Below are positions 9,941-21,000 of a stretch of DNA of 64,000 nt, piece by piece. Source of the DNA: Epithemia pelagica. Taxonomy: Eukaryota > Bacillariophyta > Bacillariophyceae > Surirellales > Surirellaceae. The notes beneath the pieces are model-generated. The model was given only the letters and a program-made list of their open reading frames with translations. It made no database searches and was not told the origin of the DNA. The position numbers and the translations under genes were made by a program. The number at the start of each line of letters is the position of its first letter. Within the stretch, counting starts at the first letter, position 1. The stretch is from positions 992,001 to 1,056,000 of the forward strand of contig OX337237.1 of the NCBI GenBank assembly GCA_946965045.2, in the 5' to 3' direction.

Positions 9941-10165
9941 AGAGCCAAGAGCTGCAATCACCAAAAAATCACCAATCACCACTCACCACCTTTCATCCAA
10001 TGAAAAATGAACTCGTTGAGATGCAGGGCTTATTTGTAATCTGAAATCCGGAACCCCCAAGTGAAACGCTGTAACCTCTTGGGCACAGGGTAATAATCTC
10101 GAAAGCGATTTTAACACTACGACCACAAGACGGCAAGACCGGACATTCAAAAGTCGGTCAACAGA
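9941..10165. repeat. Third copy of the 5' dispersed repeat
   Basis: Matches the unit at 223-530, including the flanking AGAGCCAAGAGCTGCAATCACC and CAAGACGGCAAGACCGGAC strings, with small indels. It precedes oxygenase copy B as the other copies precede copy A, so it probably belongs to the same duplicated segment. Confidence 0.7.
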
Positions 10166-10550
10166 CAACGACCAATGACAAAAAAGACAAACGAAGAGCC
10201 CTTTCCTTCCGACTTCCGACTCTTGGTCGATGAACAAAATGGAAACGTACCAGTATCAAGTATCAATGATGTCTGATGTCTGTTCACAACTGCAAAAAGA
10301 AGGAAGGGGTATAAAGAAAGTGGGAGTCAATTGCCCCTTTTCTATTTTCTACTCCCATCGTTCGTGAAGGAGTTGAGCTTATTTTGAAAATTGTACCTAT
10401 CAAAGAGTCCGTCATCTACTCAAGACTGCACCTAGCTATTCCTAGAGACTATGTGACCCCAGCAAAAAACATTTTCCTCATTCGAATTTGTTTGTTCTGT
10501 CTATCCCAAGATGCAGTATTCATAATTCGTCCAGATACACCTACACGAAG

Positions 10551-10634
10551 GTAAGTGTAGTCCTGTCTTCTTAATTGCTCCCTTACCAGTCCACTTCTAT
10601 CTTAATAGCATCTAACCTCGTTTACTTGTGACAG
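10551..10634 (+). other. 5' UTR intron of oxygenase copy B
   Basis: ACGAAG is followed by GTAAGTGTAG at the donor, and CTTGTGACAG is the acceptor, matching the intron of copy A at 1218-1301. The acceptor coordinate may be off by one. Confidence 0.7.
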
Positions 10635-10647
10635 GAGATCATCAACA

Positions 10648-11895
10648 ATGACCATGATTTCTCCCATCTGCTCATTCAAAGACAAGAACTTGACCAGGAT
10701 GTCATCCAATCCGTCGTCAAGCAGCAAGCTTGCAGACCTTAAAAACGATGAAACGTTTTCAGCGAGTTCATCGTCAATAAGAATCATGAGTTTGCATGGC
10801 CTCTTGCAATATCAAGGTGGTAGCAATCCCTCTAAAACGCTTCGCAAACGCCTCAGTGCTCTCAAGTCGAGCGGTCAAGAGGTGGGATGGGCCAATGTCC
10901 TAGTCGCCCTTGTCTTGTTGTGTATTGTGACAAACCTTGAATTCACGGTGGTTGACAAGTGGTCCTCAGGTGAACAACCACATGTTCCTTCGCTAGTAGG
11001 AATCCCGTCATGGACTGAACATTTCTTGGGTCAGGCACAAGATGTCATTTTTAATCCGTTTCATGTCTTATATCAACCCACAACGAATGATACCGAACAA
11101 GATGCAGTCTTACGAAAGAGTCTGCTTTCATACCGTGAACGTGCCTCACTGCTCAAGTTTGAAGCAGATCTTGGTGTGGACCCCTCGTCGGAACATTTCA
11201 CCAAGCGAACCAAAAGTATTGCTTTCATGATCAAGCTGGATGGCCAGTGGTTCCAGTTGAACCAAAACTTTTTTAATCAAAACGCTGACTACAATGACTT
11301 TTCCGGAGGCTACAAACGATTCTACGACACTCTCCCGCCTGAGTTTGTGCGTGAACCGGCCACAATCAAACTCATGGATGCCTTTCAAGCCAAATACAAC
11401 CTTCCTGATGGCGAGTTGATTCTATTGCAAATGCAAACCAGTTGGGTCTTTCCGGGAGACGAAGATCGGTGCTTGACCGGACAAGGTATTCATACCGATG
11501 GGGCCGATCGGGCCATGTTGGTTGTGTTGAATCGAGACAATATTGAAGGTGGTCGGAATGCCATATATAAAGATGTTCATGGCCAAAATGCGGTCATCAA
11601 GCCGTTTGTACTCAAGGAAGGTGACTCTCTTTTCTGGAAGGACAATCAGGTCTTTCACCATGTGGAACCGGCACAAGTTAAGGATACTTCCAATGTGGAA
11701 GGCCCGAGTGGTACTCGAACTGTCATTATTGCGCACTATCCGGCTATGCACTACATTACGGGTCACCAGAACTGGAACAATCGTCTTGTTTACGAGCAGG
11801 AGAGCATGGTAGGCAACACCACGGATGATGACGAGTCAGTGGGCGTGGTCACGAAAGCTTTGGAGAGTTTTTATTCTTGGACCAAAGCGTTCTAA
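10648..11895 (+). CDS. Membrane-anchored 2OG-Fe(II) oxygenase, copy B
   Basis: A 415-residue paralogue of the 1321 gene, with the same single N-terminal hydrophobic helix (about residues 79-103) and the same catalytic set, shifted by four: H282-x-D284, H337/H338 and R357. From residue about 168 on the protein is identical to copy A; before that it differs at many positions, including a six-residue deletion and two extra residues at the start (an ATG that is ATA in copy A). The two proteins should catalyse the same reaction but may differ in targeting or expression through their N-termini. The stop and 154 bases of 3' sequence are also identical to copy A. Confidence 0.85.
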   Translation: MTMISPICSFKDKNLTRMSSNPSSSSKLADLKNDETFSASSSSIRIMSLHGLLQYQGGSNPSKTLRKRLSALKSSGQEVGWANVLVALVLLCIVTNLEFTVVDKWSSGEQPHVPSLVGIPSWTEHFLGQAQDVIFNPFHVLYQPTTNDTEQDAVLRKSLLSYRERASLLKFEADLGVDPSSEHFTKRTKSIAFMIKLDGQWFQLNQNFFNQNADYNDFSGGYKRFYDTLPPEFVREPATIKLMDAFQAKYNLPDGELILLQMQTSWVFPGDEDRCLTGQGIHTDGADRAMLVVLNRDNIEGGRNAIYKDVHGQNAVIKPFVLKEGDSLFWKDNQVFHHVEPAQVKDTSNVEGPSGTRTVIIAHYPAMHYITGHQNWNNRLVYEQESMVGNTTDDDESVGVVTKALESFYSWTKAF

Positions 11896-12455
11896 GTGAT
11901 AGACCGGACGAAGATCCTTGACAGAAGGATAAGTTTTTGAAAAATTGAGCAAGAAATTGAAAACTAACCGATTCCTACATAGTTAATGCGCGTTTTAGAA
12001 TAATGGACTTATTGTTTTGTCATTCTAATTCTAGGCCAAATAATTGTTGCCATAGTTCAAGTCCTTGGTTGTCCAACAGGCATAGCCATCATATCAGAAT
12101 GTACGCTCTAGCATTATTGTTGTCCAAAGGCGGTCGCGACAGCAATCAGACATTGTAGTATTGTCTTTGTAATTGCAAAAGATATCACATTATAACGCTA
12201 GAGCTTCTTTTGGACGTGATCGAAAAAGATTCATTGTCTCTCCTTTTCACCATGAGATGATCTTTTGTGCGTATGGTGCCGATGCGTCCTGGCAAGAACG
12301 AGGAAATGCTGTCGTTCAAAGTCTACCAGGTGATTCAACTACTTTTCCAGTCAAAAGTCTTTTTTTGGTCGTTTTCCTTTGCTCATTGCTCTACAATCTT
12401 GGGCCGTTCGAGGCATGGTCCAATTCCTCGGACCAGCACAAGCTTTTTATTCATC

Positions 12456-13901
12456 ATGACTGGGGTGGTTGCGATGCAAGTCTGTTCGGTCAGGGGGCGA
12501 CAAGGCCTGGCATCCTTGGTCTACAGCACATCGTTTTGGTTGCCACGGCAAAAGAGTGGTCCACTTGTATATCTCAATCAACAACCGAGCACCAGGTTAA
12601 GGTTTGTACGACATTACATTTCACGACCCAGCAAAAGCCGAGGATATGTTCCTCATTCTTCTGCTTGTGAATCATGGCGTAATATGGCCCATAAAACTGC
12701 ATTCGAAACGGAACCAGAATGTTTTGTGAGAAATGTTTTGGTGCAAGGCATTGAGACTCTGGAACAATCGAAGGTAGATGAACCATGCGACTCGGTTTTT
12801 CACATGCTGGCGCATGTCTTGAATTTATCGTGGGATACTGGTTTTAAGGAATTACGTTCTGCCTACGCAAGTCTCCGCGCTCAGTCCCATCAGCGGCAGT
12901 CCATCCACTTGTCGGTCCCAACCACAACATCCACTGACGCCAAATGTCTCCTCGATCGAATGCTGACAAACGACGAGATGGACCAATGGACGAATTGTAT
13001 CGAACGACGCTTGAAACATGAACCTATTCAATACATTGTAGGAAAATGGGATTTTTTGGAACATACCTTTCACGTTCAAGCACCATTGCTCTGTCCTCGA
13101 CCAGAAACCGAAGAACTCGTTCTCTTGGCACGCGAAACGATGGAAACAAAAAACCGCATCTCCTGGAACGACGGGACATGTCGTGTGTTGGACATTGGAT
13201 GTGGAACAGGGTGTATTGGAATTTCTCTCGCGGCATCACATCCAGTCCATGTCATGGCACTCGATGTGGATCCAATCGCCGTCGCTGTTTCAAACGCAAA
13301 TGCCCAACAAATTTTGGACGTTTCGGCAAATCAAAGATACAAGGCCCACTTGATGAATATATCCGACTTTGATCCTTATTCTCTGCTGTGGAATGCATCG
13401 AGCAGCAGTAGTGAAGGTACAAGAGAGGATCCCTTTGATCATGACGAGATGACATTCCAGGAGGAAGGCGGGGCTTTGTTTGATTTGGTGATTTCCAATC
13501 CCCCCTATATTCCACCCAGGGAAATGGCACTCTTAGACTCCACCGTTCGAGACTTTGAAAGTCACGTGGCTCTATCAGGTGTGGATGCAGATGGGATGCA
13601 AGTGATTCGTGACATTGTCCAGGGTTTGCCAGAGTGGTGCAATCCGGGTGCTATTTGTTGGATGGAAGTGCATCCTACGCAGCCTGCCTTGATTAAAAAA
13701 TGGTTGTCGTCCTCGTCCTCATTGGTAGATCCAGAGAAAGACAAATCTCTTACATCAACGTCTCCTAACTTGGTCGGGGATTCAACGGTCACAAGAGCAC
13801 CCCCACGGTGTGTGAAATTCGTTCAGACCGTGCAAGACTTTGCGGGCAAGGACCGATTTGTGCAACTGCGTGTCGACCGGGATGCGAGTTGCAACAAGTG
13901 A
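12456..13901 (+). CDS. PrmC/HemK-family glutamine N5-methyltransferase
   Basis: 481 residues from the ATG at 12456 (a second ATG six codons later is possible; the frame is open upstream but only from a GTG). The first about 40 residues are basic and Ser-rich with few acids, as in a mitochondrial or plastid presequence. A PrmC N-terminal helical domain follows, then the SAM-binding motif with G248 (DIGCGTGCIGISLAA), ALDVDP, and the family signature NPPY at residues 348-351. This is the enzyme that methylates the GGQ glutamine of release factors, so an organellar release factor is the likely substrate. The insertion between the SAM motif and NPPY is Ser/acidic-rich. Its 5' end lies inside duplicated block B, and a broken copy of that end remains at 2823-3205. 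Confidence 0.85.
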   Translation: MTGVVAMQVCSVRGRQGLASLVYSTSFWLPRQKSGPLVYLNQQPSTRLRFVRHYISRPSKSRGYVPHSSACESWRNMAHKTAFETEPECFVRNVLVQGIETLEQSKVDEPCDSVFHMLAHVLNLSWDTGFKELRSAYASLRAQSHQRQSIHLSVPTTTSTDAKCLLDRMLTNDEMDQWTNCIERRLKHEPIQYIVGKWDFLEHTFHVQAPLLCPRPETEELVLLARETMETKNRISWNDGTCRVLDIGCGTGCIGISLAASHPVHVMALDVDPIAVAVSNANAQQILDVSANQRYKAHLMNISDFDPYSLLWNASSSSSEGTREDPFDHDEMTFQEEGGALFDLVISNPPYIPPREMALLDSTVRDFESHVALSGVDADGMQVIRDIVQGLPEWCNPGAICWMEVHPTQPALIKKWLSSSSSLVDPEKDKSLTSTSPNLVGDSTVTRAPPRCVKFVQTVQDFAGKDRFVQLRVDRDASCNK

Positions 13902-14345
13902 ATTTTGATCAAATTGTCGAGAAACGCATCGAGGGATGGCTGCGAATCCTCCGTTGCCTGTTTCGTTGATTGACTGTCATACAACAAACATGTGTCCTGG
14001 GAGGCAACCATTCCGCCGCAACTGGTTCCATGAATCGGCGTCCATGACATGTTCGTCTCGGAGAGGCTTTTCATCGTGTACAACGTCGGACGTGCTCATA
14101 AGCTTCGGTTGGCGGGAATCGACCAATCTGGTCCGAGATAACTTCATTTGGATCGCTCAGTTATGACCATCTTAGAAGATGATGGCTTTCCATTTCATCG
14201 TTATATACTCCTACTCATCTAGGAGGAGGAGGAGTAGCTATTATGGTAGCTATCATAAAAAAACAGATAACTAACCCGGATTTTTCGTCCTTGTCGCAAC
14301 GGTCCCTCAATCTCAATGTCTCTCCAAGATTTTTTGCAACAAAAG
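13902..14345. other. Intergenic, with a hairpin
   Basis: No gene is seen between the methyltransferase and element E2. A short hairpin (CTCCTACTC, then AGGAGGAGGAG) lies at about 14205-14236. Confidence 0.4.
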
Positions 14346-14676
14346 TGTTGAAATTACTAAAAGTTCGCTTATCAGAAAAATTATACACTCGTTACATGAA
14401 ATCTACCCTGATCCACAGGTGGGAGTCTTACACAGCTCCTACCAAAATCGGCCAAATAGCCGGGGTAGTTTCGACACATTTGTCATGCATTGCCAAATAT
14501 CGGCCACATTTTCAACAAAATTGTGGCCCATATTTGGCAATGAACGACAAATGTGTGGAAACTACCACGGCTATGTGGCCGATTTTGGTGGGAGCTGTGT
14601 ACGACTCCCATCTGTGAGCCAGGATAGTTTTCTCTGTAATGAACGTATAATCTTTCTGATAAGCGAATTTTTAGCA
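14346..14676 (+). repeat. E2 5' LTR, an imperfect palindrome
   Basis: A 331-bp LTR running from TGTTGAAATT to TTTAGCA (TG...CA ends). The left arm (14346-14517) and right arm (14519-14676) are inverted copies of each other at roughly four matches in five by eye, with almost no loop. For example GGGAGTCTTACACAGCTCC on the left faces GGGAGCTGTGTACGACTCCC on the right. The right arm is repeated directly at the element's 3' end. Confidence 0.75.
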
Positions 14677-14692
14677 GTTTATCAGACCCATT
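14677..14692 (+). other. Candidate E2 primer-binding site
   Basis: GTTTATCAGACCCATT follows the LTR directly. The same GTTTATCAGACCCAT follows the LTR of the unrelated-LTR element E3 (42898-42912). Position and sharing make it the likely tRNA primer site, although it lacks the usual TGG start. It may pair with an internal (half-tRNA) region. Confidence 0.5.
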
Positions 14693-14723
14693 CGTTCCGA
14701 TTTTTCGAGTGAACTACATCACC

Positions 14724-16325
14724 ATGGTACTAACTGCTGCCCAGACGACGTCTTTCTTTCAAGATGCCGATCAAATGGGCATTCCCCAAGCAACGGTAAC
14801 TCAACTTCAAGTTGAAGGAATTAGCACAATCCCTGACCTAGCTGATTTTGACAAGAAAACACTCCAGCAAGTGGCCGACAACTTACGGAAACCGGGTGGC
14901 AGAGTTCCAGATCCGAACCCTGGGGCAGCTGCAGGAGCAACAATTCCGACACCACCATTCGTACTCGGCGCCAAGTCACAACACCGTCTAACTGTGGCAT
15001 GTGAATTGGTACGCTATTATAACACTGTTGGACGTGATATGACCTCTGGGAACATGAGGTGGACCCATGTCATGAAGAACTTTGAAGCCCAATGGAAGGC
15101 ATTGAAGACACGAAAGGACTCAGATGACCCAGATGTCCCCAAAATCAGCAAGGCGTTACCTATCATCAAGTGGACCGAAGCTTTTCAGGACTACCTTCAC
15201 CGTCTCATTGGGGTGAGAACCATTCCTCTGGCATATGTGATTCGACAGGAGGTAGATGTACCTGTGGTTCCACCTACTCAAGCTAACAACAAGCCACACT
15301 CGACAGTGTACGGCTCGATTGAAGTTGAATTGGTTGCACGCGCATCTCACAACCATGAACTATACAGAGAAGACAATGCATCTGTATACTATCACCTCGA
15401 AGAAGCAACTAGAGGAACGACGTATGCAGCGTCTATTAAACCTTATCAACGAAATAAAGATGGTCGAGGCGCATGGACGGCTTTGACAAGCCAGTATGCA
15501 GGACAAGACAAATGGGAGGCTGAAATCAAGCGCCAAGACGACCTTCTTCACACACGAGTATGGAAAGGACAGAACAGCTTTCCGTTAGAAGGGTTCATTG
15601 CGCAGCACAGAAATGCGTATGTCTCCATGCAACAGTGTGCTGATCATGTCTCGTATCAATTGCCCAATGAACACACGCGTGTTGGGTACTTACTTGAAGG
15701 GATTCAATGCTCTGATGCTGGACTACAAGCCGCAATGGCAAGTGTCCGCACTGATACTGACCCTGATGGGATGCGCAACAGATTCGAGAAGGCCGCGGCG
15801 CACCTCCTGCCCTACGATCCTGTGGCTAAGAAAAGAGCCGCCGCCACCAATAACAAGCGCAATGCCGCGCAAATCTCTTCTGTTGAGATTGATGACACTA
15901 CCGTGACAGCTGAAGCGAGCTCCACGACCGCTGCAAAGAAGCAGAGCATTGGGAAGACGGGGGTCCATCTCCGATACCATACTCCCAGTGAGTATGACAA
16001 CCTGACCGATGAGTAGAAAGATGAACTGCGAGAATGGCGCAAAGCCAACCCTTCAAAGAAGAAGAACAACCAGAACGATAAGAAAGGGAAAAGCAACAAG
16101 TCTGTCAAACGGCAACTGGCTTCCGTCGTGGCCAAGGAACTTAAAAAGTTCGCAAAGAATGGAATCGAAGAAGAAAAGGAGACGACCGATTTGCAAGCGC
16201 AAATTGCCAGTATGGTTCAAAATGCTGTCAAGGAACAGCTAGCTCTTCCACCCGCACCACCAGCCGCTGATCCCAAGAAACCATCCACCCTACAGTCCAT
16301 CCTCAAGCAAGCGAAGTTCTCGTGA
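14724..16325 (+). pseudogene. gag: E2 gag, with an internal nonsense codon
   Basis: ATG at 14724 in ACCATGG context (the frame also opens at a GTG at 14709). The capsid-like protein aligns along its length with E3 gag, sharing patterns such as TxWxxFxDxLxxxLxxxR and a QMDDLLxTRxWxGxxxFxLExFIxxHRxAY-like region. A TAG at 16014-16016 stops it after 431 residues. In E3 the same site reads Glu (LSDEE), so this looks like a GAG-to-TAG mutation. The frame then stays open with basic, Lys-rich coding to a TGA at 16323, the position where E3 gag also ends. Confidence 0.75.
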
Positions 16326-16803
16326 GGGCGTCCGGCCATGTCCTCATCCTTGAGAGGAGGGATATTGCAGCCGGACAACACAAAACCATGGGACCCTGGA
16401 AAACACGGACAATTCGAGCATGAATGCCAATGCATGCAGCATGAGTCCATTGTTCCAAACCGATGCTTTGCGATTGTTGCCGCTGCATCACTGGACAATG
16501 ATGAGGAAATGCAGGACATGGATGGGGAGCATCAAACGGAGCTGGACAGCCATGCCAACATGCCTGTTGTCGGGCGGCATGGGTACATTATAAACAAACA
16601 TGGGAGGAAGGTCGACGTTAGTCCTTTCACACCCCAATACAAATCGATGCAAGCGGAACTGGTGGACGCCATTGTCCGTTACGACTGCCCGTATGCAGGG
16701 AAGCCATACCTTCTCGTCATTCAAAACGCCTTGTGGGTTCAAGCAATGGAGAACAACTTGATCCCACCGTTCATTCTGAGAGAGGCAGGCATCAAGGTCA
16801 ACG
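16326..16803 (+). pseudogene. pol: E2 pol, left part (protease), cut by E1
   Basis: Opens directly after the TGA at 16323 in the same frame as gag. It carries the retroviral-type aspartic protease motif D-S-H-A-N with the catalytic Asp codon at 16545, followed by VVGRHG and VSPFTPQYK, both recognisable in E3. Element E1 interrupts the reading frame at 16803/16804. Confidence 0.75.
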
Positions 16804-17572
16804 AGTTAAAGTACGGCTAGCTATAGACCTAGAACTACCTTTCGAAGAACAACACCTAGACTCTATGAGAGTACACGTCTACCATGACATAGCTGTGCCA
16901 TCTGTCCTGCAAGCTTGTGCGAACACGTGCGTGGACGGCTGACGAAGCTGTGCCCATGTATGTGACATGTCCGAGCCTGCGGCACAATGTTCCCTCTCTG
17001 AATAACCCTGGTGTTTTGTGATACACATTTACATATGCCCACTACTATCTACGACAGGCAAAAGCCGGACGAGCTCCACTCGGAAGCAAAGTCCAGGCTA
17101 TGTCTCACCTAAAACATACACGTCTCCAACTTACAACAAGATTCACCAAAGGATCATGGATACTTGGTTCAAGCCAATAGTTCCACCTCTATCCCCCACA
17201 GTTTGAGTATATGGAACAGGTTCTATGCACTAAGAGAACAGGTTCCATTAGTCCCTAAACGTAGAGCGTCTGTAGCGCCTTACCTAGAAGTCAAAGATGT
17301 TTCTTCACCGGGCCCAACGATTCGGGAAAAGTAAACTCTTTATGACTGAAAGGAAGTAAGGAAAGAGCAATCATGAGAAACAAACACTTTCGATAGAATA
17401 AGCTCACTTCTTATAAAAACCTGAAAGTTGTAAGCAACCTTTAGGAAGGAGTCAACCATACTAACCTAGTACAAGGTGAGGGCCCCATCGTGTACCGAGT
17501 GAACTGGTTGACTACAGAAGTTCAGAGCACTAACCATCACGTCTTACGTTAGTTTTTCTACATACATCAAGT
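16804..17572 (+). repeat. E1 5' LTR
   Basis: 769 bp, repeated at 26383-27151 with a constant 9579-bp offset. It starts AGTTAAAG and ends CATCAAGT. The end dinucleotides are not the usual TG...CA; shifting by one base gives GA...AG, also atypical. Promoter and polyadenylation signals should lie inside but are not assigned. Confidence 0.85.
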
Positions 17573-17588
17573 GGTTATTGAGCCCAAA
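17573..17588 (+). other. E1 primer-binding site (half initiator tRNA-Met type)
   Basis: GGTTATTGAGCCCA follows the LTR directly. It is close to the complement of the anticodon arm of initiator tRNA-Met, the primer used by Drosophila copia and Ty5, with one base inserted. This fits a copia-group element. Confidence 0.5.
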
Positions 17589-18051
17589 GAGGCTGACGAA
17601 CCGTACGCCTCCTCTATCGTATTGCCGACAAGACCGACGGACCGAACCAACCTCTCTTCAGTGTGAATTATTGTATTCATCAGGAAGGGAACGACAAATC
17701 TCCATTGCTACGTGGTTATCGACCCACTAGCATCCAACCAAGCGCGCCGGAAGCCATCAAGGCTCCAACCAAGGTACCAACACGAGCGACGAGGACTCAC
17801 CAACTTCCAGTGGTGCAGGAAGCTTCGACCTCGTGTCCATACCAGGTGACGAAGACACCGTATCCAGTACCGTTGATCTTCCAACACCTGTAGCCAATCC
17901 GACGAACGAAGACGCCCTTGTTGACGAACAAGGACAGAGTATTGCTGCTTCGGAATCGCAGATTGTTGAGTCTCCACCAGGTCCATCTAACAACGACACC
18001 CAACATCAGGGTTTGATTGTTGCATCTCAACGACAAAGAAGGAAGACCACC
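17589..18051 (+). other. E1 leader
   Basis: About 460 bases between the PBS and the first well-placed ATG. The gag frame is already open from a GTG at 17833, but ACCACCATGA at 18046-18055 is the better start context. Confidence 0.5.
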
Positions 18052-21000
18052 ATGAGTGACGAGACTCCTACTCCTCCACCCGGTATCGATTACCGCCCCG
18101 ACCCGCCGAAGATTGGCGGACTGGTCCGAAGCAAGAAGGACGAATGGGTGGCCTGGACTGGAGGAAAACCCACGTACAAGTGGGATGGGTTAGAGGTAAA
18201 GGCGACAGAACCACTGCGAACGATGCAGATACGTACCCTGACCGACAAGAAATACTACGATCGTATCTCCGGGCCTGACGAAAAGTACAGCAAGAAGACC
18301 GGTGATTTTAGCCGTCTCCAGGATGAAATCAAGCAGCACTTGATTAAACACGGCATGGACTCGATCGCATACCTCCCCAATCCTCATGATCCCAAAGACA
18401 TGTTGTTCATTGTAATCGAGCACCCAAAATATACGATGAGCAAGGTGAAGGAATTGATGAAGACGCAGATTGTGAGTTATGACAAGTACGACAGAAACAA
18501 CGACGTCAGTGCCCAGGACTACTTACTGGACTGTTTGGAAAAGTCCTTTAGGCACGAAGTTGAGGACCAGAGTCGGGAAGTGACGTGCTTCCCCGAGCTC
18601 TTCATGGTCCTTGTCACCATCGTGACACATGATTCCCCGCAGCACTGGGAACAAGTGAAGCACGAGATGCGAGCTCTTGTGCCTCACAAGTACCCTGGCC
18701 ACGATATTATGGCGTTGACTAAAGACTTTTCGGAAAAAGCGCGACCGTTGATCGCAGCTGGACAGTACGACCACACTCTGACTGGGAACCTCCTAGCTAA
18801 CATCCTCAAGACTGAATGGCCTGACACGCCTAAGTTCGACCTACTTACTCTGAACAAGCGTGTCAATGACGGTATTATCCATATTCGGTTTCTAGATCGC
18901 TCTATCGGAGACAGTCATATGAAGAAAGAGCGTCTTTTGTACACAGATGTTATCGAAGAGGCGAACAAGAAGTACCTAATCTGTGTCAAGGAAGGTGAAT
19001 GGTCACCTAAACGAAGTTCTCCTGATTCTAAATCCGTCCCCTCTTCGTTCACCGCTAACAAGGCTACCGTTTCGAAGACTAAGAAGAAACGGCATTCTAT
19101 TATGACTCAAGCTAGTCTTAATGCACTCATTCAGACACTTCGAAACCCGCCGGGTTCCAATCCGACTCCAAGCAATGGACCAAACACCCAGCCTGGCTCC
19201 AATCACCGCGACAGGAAGGGAAAGCCGATTCACAAGCGTAACAACACTCGCGTTGATCGATCGCAGGCTCACCCTTGGAAGAAGATCCCTCCTGCTCCTG
19301 GTGCACCTGAGCAGCAGACGATCCAGGGTCAGCGGTGGTTCTGGTGTGGTGTTTGTACCCGTTGGAACACCTCTCACACCACGGCAAACCATATTGTTGG
19401 GTATAAAAAGTCTCCTGGCGACAAGGACAAAGCAAAACCTCGGAATGCCACCCATGCGAAGAAACTTGAACTCGAAGTATCCGCTTGGCAGACCGAATTC
19501 GATCTCGACCAACTTGATCCTCCTGCCTTGCCCGTCGCTGCTTTACCCGACTGTATGTCCCTTGCCTCTGTGGATTGTTGCGAAGCTCTGATGAATGATG
19601 ATGATGATTGTTGCGATTCGGTTGATTGTTGCAAGGACACCGTCGACCACTACGTCTTCTTCACCATTTGGGACATGTCACCATCCGATGACAGCTCGTC
19701 CATGGACTGCAGTTCCACCAACTCTGGAAACGACGATGATGACACTGACCGGACACCGCCTATTCCGTTTGACGAATTGCGCCGCATCCTGTCACCCAAC
19801 AACAATGAACCAACCGCCACCAATCACAACGATAGCGACCACAAGGATGATGACAATGAATCATGCACTTGCAACACAGAAACAAAAGAAAAGAAAACAA
19901 GCACAAATAATGAAACAGTCTCGATCTGTCGACCTCACAAGGACGATGACAGCTCCACTGAAAGTGAAGACAACGAAGATGAGTATGCTGATATGCCACC
20001 ACTTGTGGCACAAAAACTCACACCAGTTGTGGCAAACAAAGACTTACCGAGTTCGGCAAGTAACAAGGAAGAAGAACAAGAAAAGAAAAAGGGAAAGTTG
20101 AGTGGATCGCATGCCAAGACACTGTACTTCGACAGGTGGGACGACATCGATATGTGGTACGGCAGTGACCACAGTCCCACAGACCAACGTACCTTCTCTA
20201 GCGTTGAAGCCAACGCAGCTGTGCACGACAAAAGCTTCGACAGCACCAAGATCGAGCAGGAGGACGAACAGGATAGTTATGAGAATGCTGGTGGTTTGGA
20301 CACAACCATGGACACACAAGAAGGATCGCTTATCAGCCATGACAACAGCAGCGACCTTACCCACCTCAAGAACCTGCAAGAAGGACTCCTGGACGACTCG
20401 AAGCCGCCAGCTCTTCGGCGACCCGAGATCTCACCGGTGACGAACCCGACGCCATTGCGCCATGACCAATTCCCGACTCCTGCCACTGAAGCTCTTGAGC
20501 AGTGGACTCGAGGTTTTGTACCTCGGCCACGTCCACGTGATCCACGCATCTCCATCGAGCAAGAAGCCAACACAGCAAAAAGAGACGGAATGAGGTACGA
20601 AAGGGCGCAGTACACGGTGTACGCTCTTCGACATCAAGAACCAGAACTTACCGTGGCTGTCGCCTACCAGCGAGTCAAGGACGAAGAATGGTTCGTGGGA
20701 TGGTTCATTGATGGAACCAGAATCCCAAACCATCCGAATCCAGCTCCCGTCTGGCCCGAGATGAGTGTGCACTCAACTCCTCTTCCTTGCCTTCTTCGCT
20801 CTCGAATCATGGAGCACCGACCCATTGACCAGAAATATGATCAATTCGTCTCGTTCTTGAATCAGAGTAACGCCACGCCTTCTCCCGTGAATATTTCCGA
20901 TCCACCGACCGTCGATCTACATTCAAGAAGCGCAGCGTGTGAGACCTTGGAGAACATGGCTGATGAATCTGTATCATCCACCTCTTTCGTCGACAACAGT

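Larger units (their letters stand above)
10421..12487. repeat. Segmental duplication, copy B
   Basis: Counterpart of 1070-3135 with the same order: spliced leader, oxygenase, 3' UTR, start of the PrmC-like gene. This copy continues into an intact downstream gene and has an 18-bp in-frame deletion in the oxygenase relative to copy A. Confidence 0.85.

Noticed and set aside
12267-12455. Longer start of the PrmC-like protein
   Set aside because: The ORF extends upstream only from a GTG; the first 63 codons lie in duplicated leader sequence, and the ATG at 12456 begins a good presequence.
17018-17206. 62-codon ORF present in both E1 LTRs (also 26597-26785)
   Set aside because: It is duplicated only because the LTRs are; its composition and length give no support for a protein.
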